The notes beneath the pieces are model-generated. The model did not search any database. It was not told the origin of the DNA and saw nothing but the letters and a program-made list of their open reading frames with translations. This document shows, in pieces, positions 33,748 to 41,829 of a DNA stretch of 44,565 nucleotides. The translations under genes were made by a program, and so were the position numbers. Numbering within the stretch: position 1 is the first letter of the stretch; every line of letters begins with the position of its first letter. Source of the stretch: an uncultured Bacteroidales bacterium (GTDB lineage: Bacteria > Bacteroidota > Bacteroidia > Bacteroidales > Bacteroidaceae); NCBI GenBank assembly GCA_902774275.1, contig CACYHN010000011.1, positions 1 to 44,565 of the forward strand, written 5' to 3'.

Positions 33748-34879
33748 AGAGCATCGGAGCAAACTGATGCAGGGAGCGGCGCCAGGTGAGCCATTCGTGG
33801 CCGGTGCCGGGAGACTCGTAGTAGATATGGTTGATTCCCAGCTCGTCAAGAGCAATATGGAGGTCATGAATACCCTTGTACATCTGTGCTGGCTCATCGG
33901 TGCCAATGCTTATGTACAGAAGGTGATACTGGTCATTGATTGACTTGGGATACATCTCAGCATCACGGCGGTCATTGGGACCACGGCCCGAGCCGCTGAA
34001 TCCGCCAATCCATCCAAACAGTTCGGGATGGTTAAGGCCGATGTAATATGACTGGAATCCGCCCAGTGAAAGGCCGCATATGGCGCGGTTGTCACGGTCG
34101 GTGAGAGTGCGGTAATGGGCATCAAAATATGGAACCACCTCCTGAACCATCACTTTTTCAAAGAAAGAGAACTCAAACATGTTCTGGCGTCCGGTGGCGT
34201 TGGGGTCATTAGCAACGGCATGCTCCATTACGATAATCATGGGCTCAGCCTCCTTGGCAGCAATCAGGTTGTCCATGATGTTGCCCAGCTTACCCTGGGT
34301 GCCCCATCCGGTCTCATCCTCACCGGCTCCGTGGAACAGGTAGAGCACCGGGAAACGGCGGTTCTGCTCCTTCTTGTACTGAGGTGGCAGATATACCCAT
34401 GTGGTACGCTCGGCATTGGTCAGGTCAGAGTGATATTTTACAATCTCTATCTCGCCGTGCGGAACTTTCTTTTCCAGATAGTAGTCCACTCCGGCCTCAG
34501 GAACATCAATTCCGCTCTGCCAGAAGTTAGAACCGTAAAATTCCTTACTGTTGGGGTCCGATACACGCTTGCCGTCAACATTCATGGTGTAGTAGTGGAA
34601 ACCCACCACCAGAGGATCGGTAGTAACTTCCCAAATGCCGTCCTCACCCTTGGTCATGGGGTAGTTCTTGCCGCCCACATTGACGGTTACGGTCTTGGCC
34701 TCAGGAAAATCATTGCGGAAAATAGCACTCAGGTCAGGATTGATCTTTGGATACTCATGACCTTCAAGATTGGTTGAGGCACTTGTGGGCTTGGTAATAA
34801 CACCCACCTGCTGGTTACTCTTGCAGGAACCGAGCATTGCGGCTGCAATCAGCAGTACTGAAAAGACTTTAGTTCTCAT
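33737..34879 (-). CDS. CBM48-like/alpha-beta hydrolase esterase lipoprotein (CE1-type)
   Basis: 380 residues with a lipoprotein signal (LLIAAAMLGSCKS). An N-terminal E-set/CBM48-like domain (about 50-130) precedes the esterase domain: TTWVYLPPQYKK, FPVLYLFHGAGEDETGW, nucleophile Ser in CGLSLGGFQSY, catalytic His in GTGHEWLTWR. This layout matches feruloyl/acetyl-xylan-type esterases of Bacteroidetes glycan utilisation. It probably de-esterifies plant polysaccharides at the cell surface or in the periplasm. The substrate is unproven. Confidence 0.88.
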   Translation of the reverse strand: MRTKVFSVLLIAAAMLGSCKSNQQVGVITKPTSASTNLEGHEYPKINPDLSAIFRNDFPEAKTVTVNVGGKNYPMTKGEDGIWEVTTDPLVVGFHYYTMNVDGKRVSDPNSKEFYGSNFWQSGIDVPEAGVDYYLEKKVPHGEIEIVKYHSDLTNAERTTWVYLPPQYKKEQNRRFPVLYLFHGAGEDETGWGTQGKLGNIMDNLIAAKEAEPMIIVMEHAVANDPNATGRQNMFEFSFFEKVMVQEVVPYFDAHYRTLTDRDNRAICGLSLGGFQSYYIGLNHPELFGWIGGFSGSGRGPNDRRDAEMYPKSINDQYHLLYISIGTDEPAQMYKGIHDLHIALDELGINHIYYESPGTGHEWLTWRRSLHQFAPMLFKK

Positions 34880-34895
34880 ATTAATAGCATTATTT

Positions 34896-34930
34896 CAATT
34901 ATTCAATTTTCAATTCTCAATTCTCAATTT
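34896..34930 (-). repeat. CAATTCT repeat tract between relA and the esterase gene
   Basis: On + it reads CAATT, then CAATTTT and CAATTCT CAATTCT CAATTT. Read in the relA direction it is AATTGAGAA, which contains TGA: the relA stop codon (34926-34924) is inside the repeat. Same family as the receptor and symporter tracts. Confidence 0.8.
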
Positions 34931-37095
34931 ATCCTCTCAATTTCCCTAACTCCCTTAATCTGCTTAAGTTTCTTGACCAGTCTGTCCAGTGATGACAGGT
35001 CACTAACCAGTACCGTAAGCCGTCCCTGGAACAGACCACCGTTTGAGTCAATGTTTATGGAACGCATCAGGGTATCGGGTTCCTTGTTTATTACGGATGA
35101 TATGTTTGATATTATGCCTATGTCATCCTGCCCTATAACATTGAGTGTTATGCTGTACTGGCTGCCGCTCTTGCCTGACCAGCGGGCGCGTACAATGCGG
35201 TACGGGTAGCGCTCCCTCATACGTAGTAGGTTGGGGCATGAACTGCGGTGAATCCTTATGCCGCCGTTGATGCTTACGAATCCGGTTACATCATCTCCGT
35301 AAATGGGGTGGCAGCATCCGGCCATCTTGAATTCAATGCCGGTAAGGTTATCACCTATAACCAGTACGTCAGTATCCTGGGCGGCTTTCCTTTCAGGATC
35401 CGTAAAGGTTTTCTCTATGTCAAAATCCTCAGCATGATGCACCTCCTGTTCTGACTGGGAGTGCATCTCCTCATATACTTTCAGCACGTCATCGACCGTA
35501 ATGTCATCCTCCATAAGGGCATGGAAGAACGGGGTCTGACCCTTGTAGCCCATGCGGACAATGAGACGTGACATGTCGCTTTCCGATATATCTATCTTGC
35601 GGTTCTTGAAACGGCGTTGAAGGAACTCCTTGCCTGCCTGTGCCTCACGGTTGCGTATCTCGTTTATGCCCTGGCGTATGCGCATGCGGGCACGTGATGT
35701 AACAGCTATGTTGAGCCAGTCCTGCTTGGGCGTTTGGGTGGACGATGTAAGCACCTCCACGGTATCACCGCTTTGCAGCTTGTGGCTTATACGCACGTTG
35801 CGGCCTCCTACACGTGCACCTACGCAGGTAAGACCCAGCTTGCTGTGAATGGAGAATGCAAAGTCCAAAACCGTTGCGCCCTTGGGCAGCTGACGTACCT
35901 CACCGTTAGGAGTGAATACGAATATCTCCTCCTGATACATATCCAGCACAAAGTCCTTGCGCATCTCATCAGGACTGGAATTGTGCTCCAGAATCTCACG
36001 TATGCCAGCCATGATATTGTCAGCAGCACCCTCACTCTTAATGCCCTTGTATGACCAGTGGGCTGCCAGACCGCGTTCCGCGATGTCATCCATTCGGCGT
36101 GTACGTATCTGTATCTCCACCCAGCGGTTCTCGGGACCGTTTACAGTGATGTGCAATGACTCGTAACCATTGCTCTTGGGTACGCTCAGCCAGTCACGCA
36201 GTCGCTTGGGGTTGGGCTGATACATATCGGTTACGATACTATATACCTGCCAGCATTGGGCCTTTTCCTTATCGGCCGGTGAATCCAGAATGATTCTGAT
36301 GGCAAACAGGTCATAGATATGGTCCAGAGTGGTGTTCTGGGCCTTCATCTTATTCCATATGCTGGATATGGATTTGGTGCGGCCCTTTATGGTGAACTTA
36401 AGCCCGGCCTCCTCCAGACGCTGTTTGACAGGCTCAATGAATGACTTTATGTAAGCCTCGCGGGCACGTTTGGTCTCGTTGAGCTGGCGTGCTATATCAT
36501 CATAAATGTCACGGTGCTCATACTTGACCACCATGTCCTCCATCTCACTCTTTATGGCGTAAAGACCCAAACGGTGCGCCATGGGGATATAAAGCAGGCG
36601 GCACTCCTCGGTTACGTGCAGGCGGTAGTCTGTATCGGCCGTGTTTGCCAGCATCTGCATGAGTACGTAGCGGTCGGCAATAAGGCAGATTATTACGCGA
36701 ACGTCCTCGGCAAATGAAACCAGCAGTTTGCGGAAGTTCTCATCGGCTATGGAATCATGCTTGGAATAGAGGTCCTTTACGCGGCACATGCCTTGGATAA
36801 GCTGCGCCGCATCCTGGCCAAACTGCTCTTGGAACTGCTCCGGAGCAATAAGGCCCTGCTGTACCATGGGGTCAAACAGCGCTGTCAGGAGTGATGCCTT
36901 TTTAAGTCCCGTTTTTTCTATGATGACAATACCGGTCCTGATGCACCGCTCCAGCATGGGAATCCCGTGAGAATCCGTTCCGTAGGCGCCCTTTTCAATG
37001 CCTTCGCGGAGCAACCCCTTGAGCCTGCGCCAGTCATCCTCCTCAAACAGCGGCTTGGCTGCCTTGATCAATTCCCTGTATATACCGTAATTCAT
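34924..37095 (-). CDS. relA: RelA-type (p)ppGpp synthetase (RSH protein)
   Basis: 723 residues from ATG 37095 (TTG 37107 is less likely). The N-terminal HD hydrolase motif is destroyed (ALFDPMVQQG where HD would be, ADRYVLMQ later), as in E. coli RelA. The synthetase motifs look intact: RTKSISSIWNKMK, DLFAIRIIL, KSNGYESLH, VEIQIRTRRMDDIAERGLAAHW. TGS (IFVFTPNGEVRQLPKGATVLDFAF), a CC/HxSSC zinc-finger-like region (MAGCCHPIYGDD...IHRSSC) and a C-terminal ACT domain follow. So it should make but not degrade (p)ppGpp, implying a second, SpoT-like protein elsewhere in the genome. Its end lies in the heptamer repeat. Confidence 0.92.
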   Translation of the reverse strand: MNYGIYRELIKAAKPLFEEDDWRRLKGLLREGIEKGAYGTDSHGIPMLERCIRTGIVIIEKTGLKKASLLTALFDPMVQQGLIAPEQFQEQFGQDAAQLIQGMCRVKDLYSKHDSIADENFRKLLVSFAEDVRVIICLIADRYVLMQMLANTADTDYRLHVTEECRLLYIPMAHRLGLYAIKSEMEDMVVKYEHRDIYDDIARQLNETKRAREAYIKSFIEPVKQRLEEAGLKFTIKGRTKSISSIWNKMKAQNTTLDHIYDLFAIRIILDSPADKEKAQCWQVYSIVTDMYQPNPKRLRDWLSVPKSNGYESLHITVNGPENRWVEIQIRTRRMDDIAERGLAAHWSYKGIKSEGAADNIMAGIREILEHNSSPDEMRKDFVLDMYQEEIFVFTPNGEVRQLPKGATVLDFAFSIHSKLGLTCVGARVGGRNVRISHKLQSGDTVEVLTSSTQTPKQDWLNIAVTSRARMRIRQGINEIRNREAQAGKEFLQRRFKNRKIDISESDMSRLIVRMGYKGQTPFFHALMEDDITVDDVLKVYEEMHSQSEQEVHHAEDFDIEKTFTDPERKAAQDTDVLVIGDNLTGIEFKMAGCCHPIYGDDVTGFVSINGGIRIHRSSCPNLLRMRERYPYRIVRARWSGKSGSQYSITLNVIGQDDIGIISNISSVINKEPDTLMRSINIDSNGGLFQGRLTVLVSDLSSLDRLVKKLKQIKGVREIERIN

Positions 37096-37133
37096 ACTGA
37101 AGGTCAAAGGTAGGTTATTTTATGAAAATACTG

Positions 37134-37141
37134 TATTTTTG
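37134..37141 (+). promoter_or_regulatory. Candidate -7 box (TATTTTTG) for the small barrel gene
   Basis: Fits TAnnTTTG, 45 bases upstream of the ATG at 37186. No convincing -33 element. Confidence 0.45.
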
Positions 37142-37185
37142 TACCCCAAAAGGACATTCAATTATTTTTAAACAACATATTCGGC

Positions 37186-37782
37186 ATGAAAAAGTTTTTT
37201 TTGTTGGCTACAGTTGCAATGTTGACTGTAACAAATGTAAGTGCACAGAGTGATTCTCGTGATTCAAAGCATGAGATTGCTGTTTCATACGGCTCTCTGT
37301 CAAATTCCGATTGGCTTAACATATTTGAAAATGTCTTAGGAGCTATTTTTGGTGAAAACTATAAGGATGATACTTTCTTTGGTCCTATAGGCCTGGAGTA
37401 TTTCTATCACGTTAAACCTTGGTTGGGTGTAGGTGCTATAACAACCTATGGCCAGTTGACCCAGGACGCATACAAGAGTGATGAAAAAGTAGGAAAAAAA
37501 TCCAATTACTATTTTACTGTTTTGCCTGCCGTTAAGCTTGACTGGTTGCGTGGTAATGTAGTAGGTCTCTATTCAAAATTGGGTGCCGGTGTCACTATGC
37601 GTAGAGAAATCAGGGAGTTTGATGGAGATAGAGCAGAGTATAACACAGATAAAACGGATTTTCATTTTAATTGGCAAGTCTCCCTTATAGGTATTGAAGT
37701 AGGTAAAAGCTTGCGCGGATTTGCCGAAGGCGGATTCGGTGAACAAGGCGTGCTGATGCTAGGCCTCCGCTACAAATTCTGA
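37186..37782 (+). CDS. Small outer-membrane beta-barrel protein
   Basis: 198 residues with a clean signal peptide (FFLLATVAMLTVTNVSAQ). Amphipathic strands follow (KHEIAVSYGSL, FFGPIGLEYFYHVKPWLGVGAITTYG, YYFTVLPAVKLDWLRGNVVGLYSKLGAGVTM) and the chain ends GVLMLGLRYKF with a terminal Phe, the classic OM barrel sorting signal. An 8- to 10-strand barrel is likely. The ligand is unknown. It stands alone between the divergent relA and the structured element. Confidence 0.8.
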   Translation: MKKFFLLATVAMLTVTNVSAQSDSRDSKHEIAVSYGSLSNSDWLNIFENVLGAIFGENYKDDTFFGPIGLEYFYHVKPWLGVGAITTYGQLTQDAYKSDEKVGKKSNYYFTVLPAVKLDWLRGNVVGLYSKLGAGVTMRREIREFDGDRAEYNTDKTDFHFNWQVSLIGIEVGKSLRGFAEGGFGEQGVLMLGLRYKF

Positions 37783-37802
37783 TAAGGTTTCCCCTTGCAG
37801 TA

Positions 37803-37993
37803 GCCGGACATCCGTTTTTGGGACCATCAGTGCAGGGCGTAAGCGGAGCGCCCCGGAAAGGCCGTTAAGAACATCGTAACGTTTAACGACCGTTAGACAC
37901 CGTAGGTGGCTAAAAAGGAGGCGATCGATGTTTAGGCCTTGGAGGGAGCGCGCAGTAGCCCGGAACGTTGCGTCCCAAAAACGAATGTCCGGC
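37803..37993. ncRNA. 191-bp structured element bounded by 22-bp inverted repeats (candidate ncRNA or MITE)
   Basis: Arms 37803-37824 and 37972-37993 are inverted copies with 21 of 22 matches (GCCGGACAT..TTTTTGGGAC). Inside, further hairpins are visible: GGGCG/CGCCC near 37834-37853, CGTTAA/TTAACG near 37863-37892, and TAGACACC/GGTGGCTA near 37896-37914. It has no ORF, is more GC-rich than the flanks, and shows no obvious target duplication. It fills the 294-base gap between the barrel and the activator genes. A folded RNA, a palindromic mobile remnant or a bidirectional terminator are all possible. Confidence 0.5.
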
Positions 37994-38048
37994 GGTGTTC
38001 ATTAAAGAAATAATCTGCCAAAAATTCCGTATAAAGAGATAAAGTGTG

Positions 38049-38056
38049 TATTTTTG
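38049..38056 (+). promoter_or_regulatory. Candidate -7 box (TATTTTTG) for the sigma-54 activator operon
   Basis: Fits TAnnTTTG and gives a short leader before ATG 38077. No clear -33 element. Confidence 0.45.
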
Positions 38057-38076
38057 TCACACTATATTATTGAAGC

Positions 38077-39294
38077 ATGAATCTGGAAGAGATACAGAGA
38101 ATGAAGCAGAGGTTCCGGATTATCGGAAACTCCCCTGAAATGAACCGAGCCATAGATGTAGCCATACAGGTGGCACCTACGGATCTGACGGTTCTGATAA
38201 CAGGTGAGAGCGGTGCCGGAAAGGATGTTTTTCCACGCATTATACATGAGAACAGCCTGCGCAAGACCAAGAAGTATCTGGCTGTAAACTGCGGCGCAAT
38301 ACCGGAGGGCACCATTGACTCAGAGCTGTTCGGACATATCAAGGGCGCATTTACCAATGCTATCAGTGACCGCAAGGGCTATTTCGGAGAGGCTGATGGC
38401 GGAACCATATTCCTGGATGAGGTGGCTGAACTGCCGCTTGCCACCCAGGCTCGCCTGCTCCGTGTACTTGAGTCAGGCGAATTCATCCGCGTGGGCTCCA
38501 GCACCGTTGAGAAGACCAATGTCCGCATAGTAGCGGCAACCAATGTCGATCTGCTTAAGGCGATAGAGCAGGGCCGTTTCCGTGAGGATCTCTTCTACCG
38601 TTTGAGTACCATTCCCATCAAGGTGCCGCCACTGCGTGAACGTGGGGCCGATGTGCTGCTGTTGTTCCGCAAGTTTGCAGCCGATTGCGCCGAGAAATAC
38701 CGCATGCCTGCAGTGCAGCTCTCTGAGGATGCCAAGCAGATGCTCATGACCTATCACTGGCCCGGCAATGTGCGTCAGCTCAAGAATATCACCGAGCAGA
38801 TTTCAATCATGGCACCGCAGCGTGTCATCACTGCGGATATGCTGCAGGAGTATCTGCCTGACCGCCGTACCTCAATGCTTCCTATGCTCACTGGAGGACA
38901 GCGTCAGGAAAACTCTTTTGAAAATGAGCGTGAGATACTCTACAAGGTGCTTTTTGATTTGCGTCGTGACGTAACTGACCTTAAGGCCCAGGTAAGCAGC
39001 CTGTCACAAGGACAGCAGCCTGTTCAGCAGCCGGTTTCAATAATTACGCCTGATGACGGCTTAACTACGGTCCAGAACATACCTTCAGGCTCCAAGAAGA
39101 GCACTCAGCCTGATGATGACATACAGGATACTGAGGTCTATGTTGAGGAGACCCTCTCGCTTGATGAGGTTGAGAAGGACATGATCAAACGTGCCCTGGC
39201 CAAACATGGAGGTAAGCGCCGTGGCGCTGCTGCAGACCTGAATATCTCAGAGCGTACACTATACCGTAAAATCAAAGAATATAATCTGGAATGA
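38077..39294 (+). CDS. Sigma-54 interacting transcriptional activator (AAA+ and Fis-type HTH)
   Basis: 405 residues, AAA+ domain almost from the N-terminus with no receiver or other sensor domain. Walker A GESGAGKD, sigma-54 contact loop ELFGHIKGAFTNA (GAFTGA variant with Asn), Walker B GGTIFLDEVAEL, sensor/R-finger FREDLFYRLSTIPI, then WPGNVRQLKN. A linker rich in Gln/Ser leads to a Fis HTH (LAKHGGKRRGAAADLNISERTLYRKIKEYNL). Its stop overlaps the lptE-type gene (ATGA), so it heads an envelope/secretion operon. Confidence 0.9.
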   Translation: MNLEEIQRMKQRFRIIGNSPEMNRAIDVAIQVAPTDLTVLITGESGAGKDVFPRIIHENSLRKTKKYLAVNCGAIPEGTIDSELFGHIKGAFTNAISDRKGYFGEADGGTIFLDEVAELPLATQARLLRVLESGEFIRVGSSTVEKTNVRIVAATNVDLLKAIEQGRFREDLFYRLSTIPIKVPPLRERGADVLLLFRKFAADCAEKYRMPAVQLSEDAKQMLMTYHWPGNVRQLKNITEQISIMAPQRVITADMLQEYLPDRRTSMLPMLTGGQRQENSFENEREILYKVLFDLRRDVTDLKAQVSSLSQGQQPVQQPVSIITPDDGLTTVQNIPSGSKKSTQPDDDIQDTEVYVEETLSLDEVEKDMIKRALAKHGGKRRGAAADLNISERTLYRKIKEYNLE

Positions 39295-39809
39295 AAAACA
39301 GCATACTCAAATCAGTCCTTTTGGCATTGCTGTCACTTGTTATGGTGTGCGGATGTACGGTGTCATACAAGTTGAACGGTGCGTCAATTGACTATAATAC
39401 CATCAAGACTATCACTATTGAGACGTTTTCAAACCGTGCGGCATATCAGTGGGCGCCCATGGCTCCCATGTTCAATAACACTCTGAGTGATAGATATAAT
39501 AGCCAGACAAAGTTACGTCAGGTAAAACGTGACGGTGATCTGGTACTGTCGGGTGAGATAACATCTTATGACCAGACTAACAAGTCAATCTCTGCCGATG
39601 GTTATTCATCAATGGTCCAGCTTAAGATTACAGTCAAAGTCAAGTTTACAAATAACAAGCAACACAATGATGACTTTGACAAGACATTCACTGCCAATCG
39701 TGAATATGACTCGTCGCAACAGCTCTCAGCCGTTCAGGAAGAACTTGTACAGCAGATGATTGATGATATCGTTGACCAGGTGTTTAATGCAACCGTAGCC
39801 AACTGGTAA
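39291..39809 (+). CDS. lptE: LptE-type LPS-assembly lipoprotein
   Basis: 172 residues. The lipoprotein signal (LLALLSLVMVCGCTVSYKLNG) and the early SIDYNTIKTITIETFSNRAA pattern are those of the Bacteroidetes LptE family, which plugs LptD and delivers LPS to the outer leaflet. A long beta-rich body and a C-terminal helix (VQEELVQQMIDDIVDQVFNATVANW) complete the fold. It overlaps the activator gene by 4 bases and shares one base with the TPR gene start. Confidence 0.82.
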   Translation: MKNSILKSVLLALLSLVMVCGCTVSYKLNGASIDYNTIKTITIETFSNRAAYQWAPMAPMFNNTLSDRYNSQTKLRQVKRDGDLVLSGEITSYDQTNKSISADGYSSMVQLKITVKVKFTNNKQHNDDFDKTFTANREYDSSQQLSAVQEELVQQMIDDIVDQVFNATVANW

Positions 39810-40294
39810 TGGGAGAGGGTAAGGATGAACGCCTGATGTTCCTGCTTGATTCCTTTCTGGAGGATAAGGAGGATTGCTCAGTCCATGACCAAGTGCTTGG
39901 TGCCGTTCCGATGGACTATGTATCTGATTATCTGAGTATCCCCGATAAATCAGAGACAGGTGCAGAGAGCGCCATCCGATCCAAAACCGAGCAGCTTTTG
40001 GATGCCTTCCTGGCTACGGATCATGAAAGACCGTCGTTCAATCTGGAGTTTCAGAAGGGGGAATGTGATACGCAGGATAGTGATTATTCCGATACTCGTG
40101 AGGAAGAGGCGGAACAGCTTGATGATTCGTACTTTACCGAGACATTGGCGCGTATCTACCTAAAACAGCATAGATATGATAAGGCTTTGGAAATTATTCG
40201 GTCTCTTTATTTGAATTTTCCGAATAAAAGCATTTACTTTGCGGACCAAATCCGGTATTTGGATATTTTAGTTAGGATAAATCAAAAAAATTAA
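39809..40294 (+). CDS. TPR-like small protein of the lptE-secG operon
   Basis: 161 residues, acidic, no signal peptide. The last 50 residues (YFTETLARIYLKQHRYDKALEIIRSLYLNFPNKSIYFADQIRYLD) form a TPR-like helix pair conserved at this locus in Bacteroidales. The N-terminal part is not recognised. It starts on the last base of the lptE-type gene and ends 6 bases before secG. Confidence 0.7.
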   Translation: MGEGKDERLMFLLDSFLEDKEDCSVHDQVLGAVPMDYVSDYLSIPDKSETGAESAIRSKTEQLLDAFLATDHERPSFNLEFQKGECDTQDSDYSDTREEEAEQLDDSYFTETLARIYLKQHRYDKALEIIRSLYLNFPNKSIYFADQIRYLDILVRINQKN

Positions 40295-40300
40295 TAGAAA

Positions 40301-40648
40301 ATGTTTAAGGTTTTACTCATTATTATCGTGATACTGGCACTGTTCCTGTGCTTTGTAGTTACCATCCAGAACTCAAAAGGCGGTGGCCTGGCAGCTGGCT
40401 TTGCTTCATCAAACCAGATTATGGGCGTACGCAAGACTACTGATATTCTTGAGAAGACAACCTGGACTCTGATTGCCTGTATTGCCATACTCAGCATAAT
40501 AACTGCTTACGTTGCCAAGCCAAAGGCTATTAACGTAGGTTCAGTGTTGGAAGGTGAGGCTATAGAGAATCAGATAATCAATCCTGAGTCATCAACTACC
40601 ACGTTTGACTCACCTATCGAGATTGAGGATCTGCCGGAAGCAGAATAA
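40301..40648 (+). CDS. secG: Preprotein translocase subunit SecG
   Basis: 115 residues, two TM helices (VLLIIIVILALFLCFVVTIQ and TLIACIAILSIITAYVA) separated by the SecG loop NSKGGGLAAGFASSNQIMGVRKTTDILEKTTW (GGGLA..F.., T.D.LEK). An acidic C-terminal tail follows, as in other Bacteroidetes. It assists the SecYEG protein channel. It is the last gene of the operon, followed by a strong terminator. Confidence 0.93.
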   Translation: MFKVLLIIIVILALFLCFVVTIQNSKGGGLAAGFASSNQIMGVRKTTDILEKTTWTLIACIAILSIITAYVAKPKAINVGSVLEGEAIENQIINPESSTTTFDSPIEIEDLPEAE

Positions 40649-40665
40649 TATTCAGACAATAGGAT

Positions 40666-40701
40666 AAAAAAAGGGCATCACTATTTGTGTTGCCCTTTTT
40701 T
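40666..40701. terminator. Bidirectional rho-independent terminator
   Basis: A-rich stretch, GGGCATCAC, loop TATTT, GTGTTGCCC, then a T-run. The stem has a single T-T mismatch and the A/T flanks also pair. It separates secG (+) from the convergent GT4 gene (-). Confidence 0.88.
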
Positions 40702-40710
40702 ATGTTTGTG

Positions 40711-41829
40711 TTACAGAACCTTTTTGTAGATACTCATAAGCTTTGCCGCCAGGACATCAGGACTGAACTGTTGCTTGGCAAACTCATATCCTTTAGCTAT
40801 GATTTCTGAACGCAAGGTGCTTTCAGTGAGAATCCTGCTCATCTTGTCGGATATATCCTGAATGTTGCTGGGATTAACCAGAAGGGAGTGGGGACCGGCC
40901 GCCTCGGGCAGTGAGGATACGTTACTTGTTACTACAGGACATCCTGAAAGCAGGGCTTCAACCACAGGCAGCCCGAAACCCTCATAGAATGACGGATAGA
41001 TGAGCATCTGTGCATTACGGTATAGGTATCGCAATCCTTCAAGGCCTACTTTCTCAGGAGAGAAAATGACCATATCCTGAAGTGAGTGTTCTGCAATATA
41101 GTTCTGCACTTTCTGTTTGTATTCTCTGCCGTCGCCTATAACCACAATAGGTATCTGCAGGTCACGCGGTAAAAGTTCCAGTGCCTTTATGGCTCCTAAC
41201 AGATTCTTGCGTGAGTTGATGGAACCTACGTACAGTATGTACGGCTTGCCGTCAACGTATGATGCAAGGCTGTCAGGACACACTCCTTTGTAATCGGTAT
41301 AGAACAGGCGGTTGACAGGCTGATATACAACATCAATTCTGTCTGCATCAACATCATAGAAACGTATGATGTCCTGTTTGGTGCATTCACTTATGGCTAT
41401 TATCCTGTCAGCCTTGCGGCAGGCATATCGCCACTTGAGATTGTATGTGAACCGGTCTGCGGCATGGTACATATCGGGAAAGGTCTTGAATGCCACATCG
41501 TGTATGGTTACTACCGATGGAATATCAAGGCCAGTAGGCAGTTCATTTGAGAGACCGTGGAAGATGTCAATGGAGTCTTTCCGTGCAATATCGGCAAGAC
41601 GGAAGGTCCTCCATAATCCGCCCTTTATCACTCCATCCGGCAGTATGGTTCTGCAATGGTCTTTATCAGTATAAGGATCAGTTACTGAGTTGTGTTTTAT
41701 TTTAGGGGTATAAAGCAGGTATTCATTCTCAGGAAAGAATTCTGTGAGAATGTCAATTGTTGTGCGGCTGTGGTTGCCCAGACCGGTAAAGTTGTTGAAA
41801 AGACGTTTGGCGTCGAATCCTATTCTCAT
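40711..41829 (-). CDS. Family 4 glycosyltransferase
   Basis: 372 residues from ATG 41829 (MRIGFDAKRLFNN); the upstream 32 codons belong to the overlapping ROK gene region. GT-B fold: N-terminal NFTGLGNHSRTTIDIL donor loop, then LYVGSINSRKNLLGAIKAL, and the GT4 EX7E-like end YPSFYEGFGLPVVEALLSGCPVVTSN. It probably transfers a sugar from a nucleotide donor to a glycan. It overlaps the ROK kinase by ATGA, so it is the third gene of a minus-strand operon. Confidence 0.88.
   Translation of the reverse strand: MRIGFDAKRLFNNFTGLGNHSRTTIDILTEFFPENEYLLYTPKIKHNSVTDPYTDKDHCRTILPDGVIKGGLWRTFRLADIARKDSIDIFHGLSNELPTGLDIPSVVTIHDVAFKTFPDMYHAADRFTYNLKWRYACRKADRIIAISECTKQDIIRFYDVDADRIDVVYQPVNRLFYTDYKGVCPDSLASYVDGKPYILYVGSINSRKNLLGAIKALELLPRDLQIPIVVIGDGREYKQKVQNYIAEHSLQDMVIFSPEKVGLEGLRYLYRNAQMLIYPSFYEGFGLPVVEALLSGCPVVTSNVSSLPEAAGPHSLLVNPSNIQDISDKMSRILTESTLRSEIIAKGYEFAKQQFSPDVLAAKLMSIYKKVL

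Noticed and set aside
34115-34777. Long open frame on + opposite the esterase gene
   Set aside because: It is a shadow of the esterase codons, with no family signature and no upstream signals.
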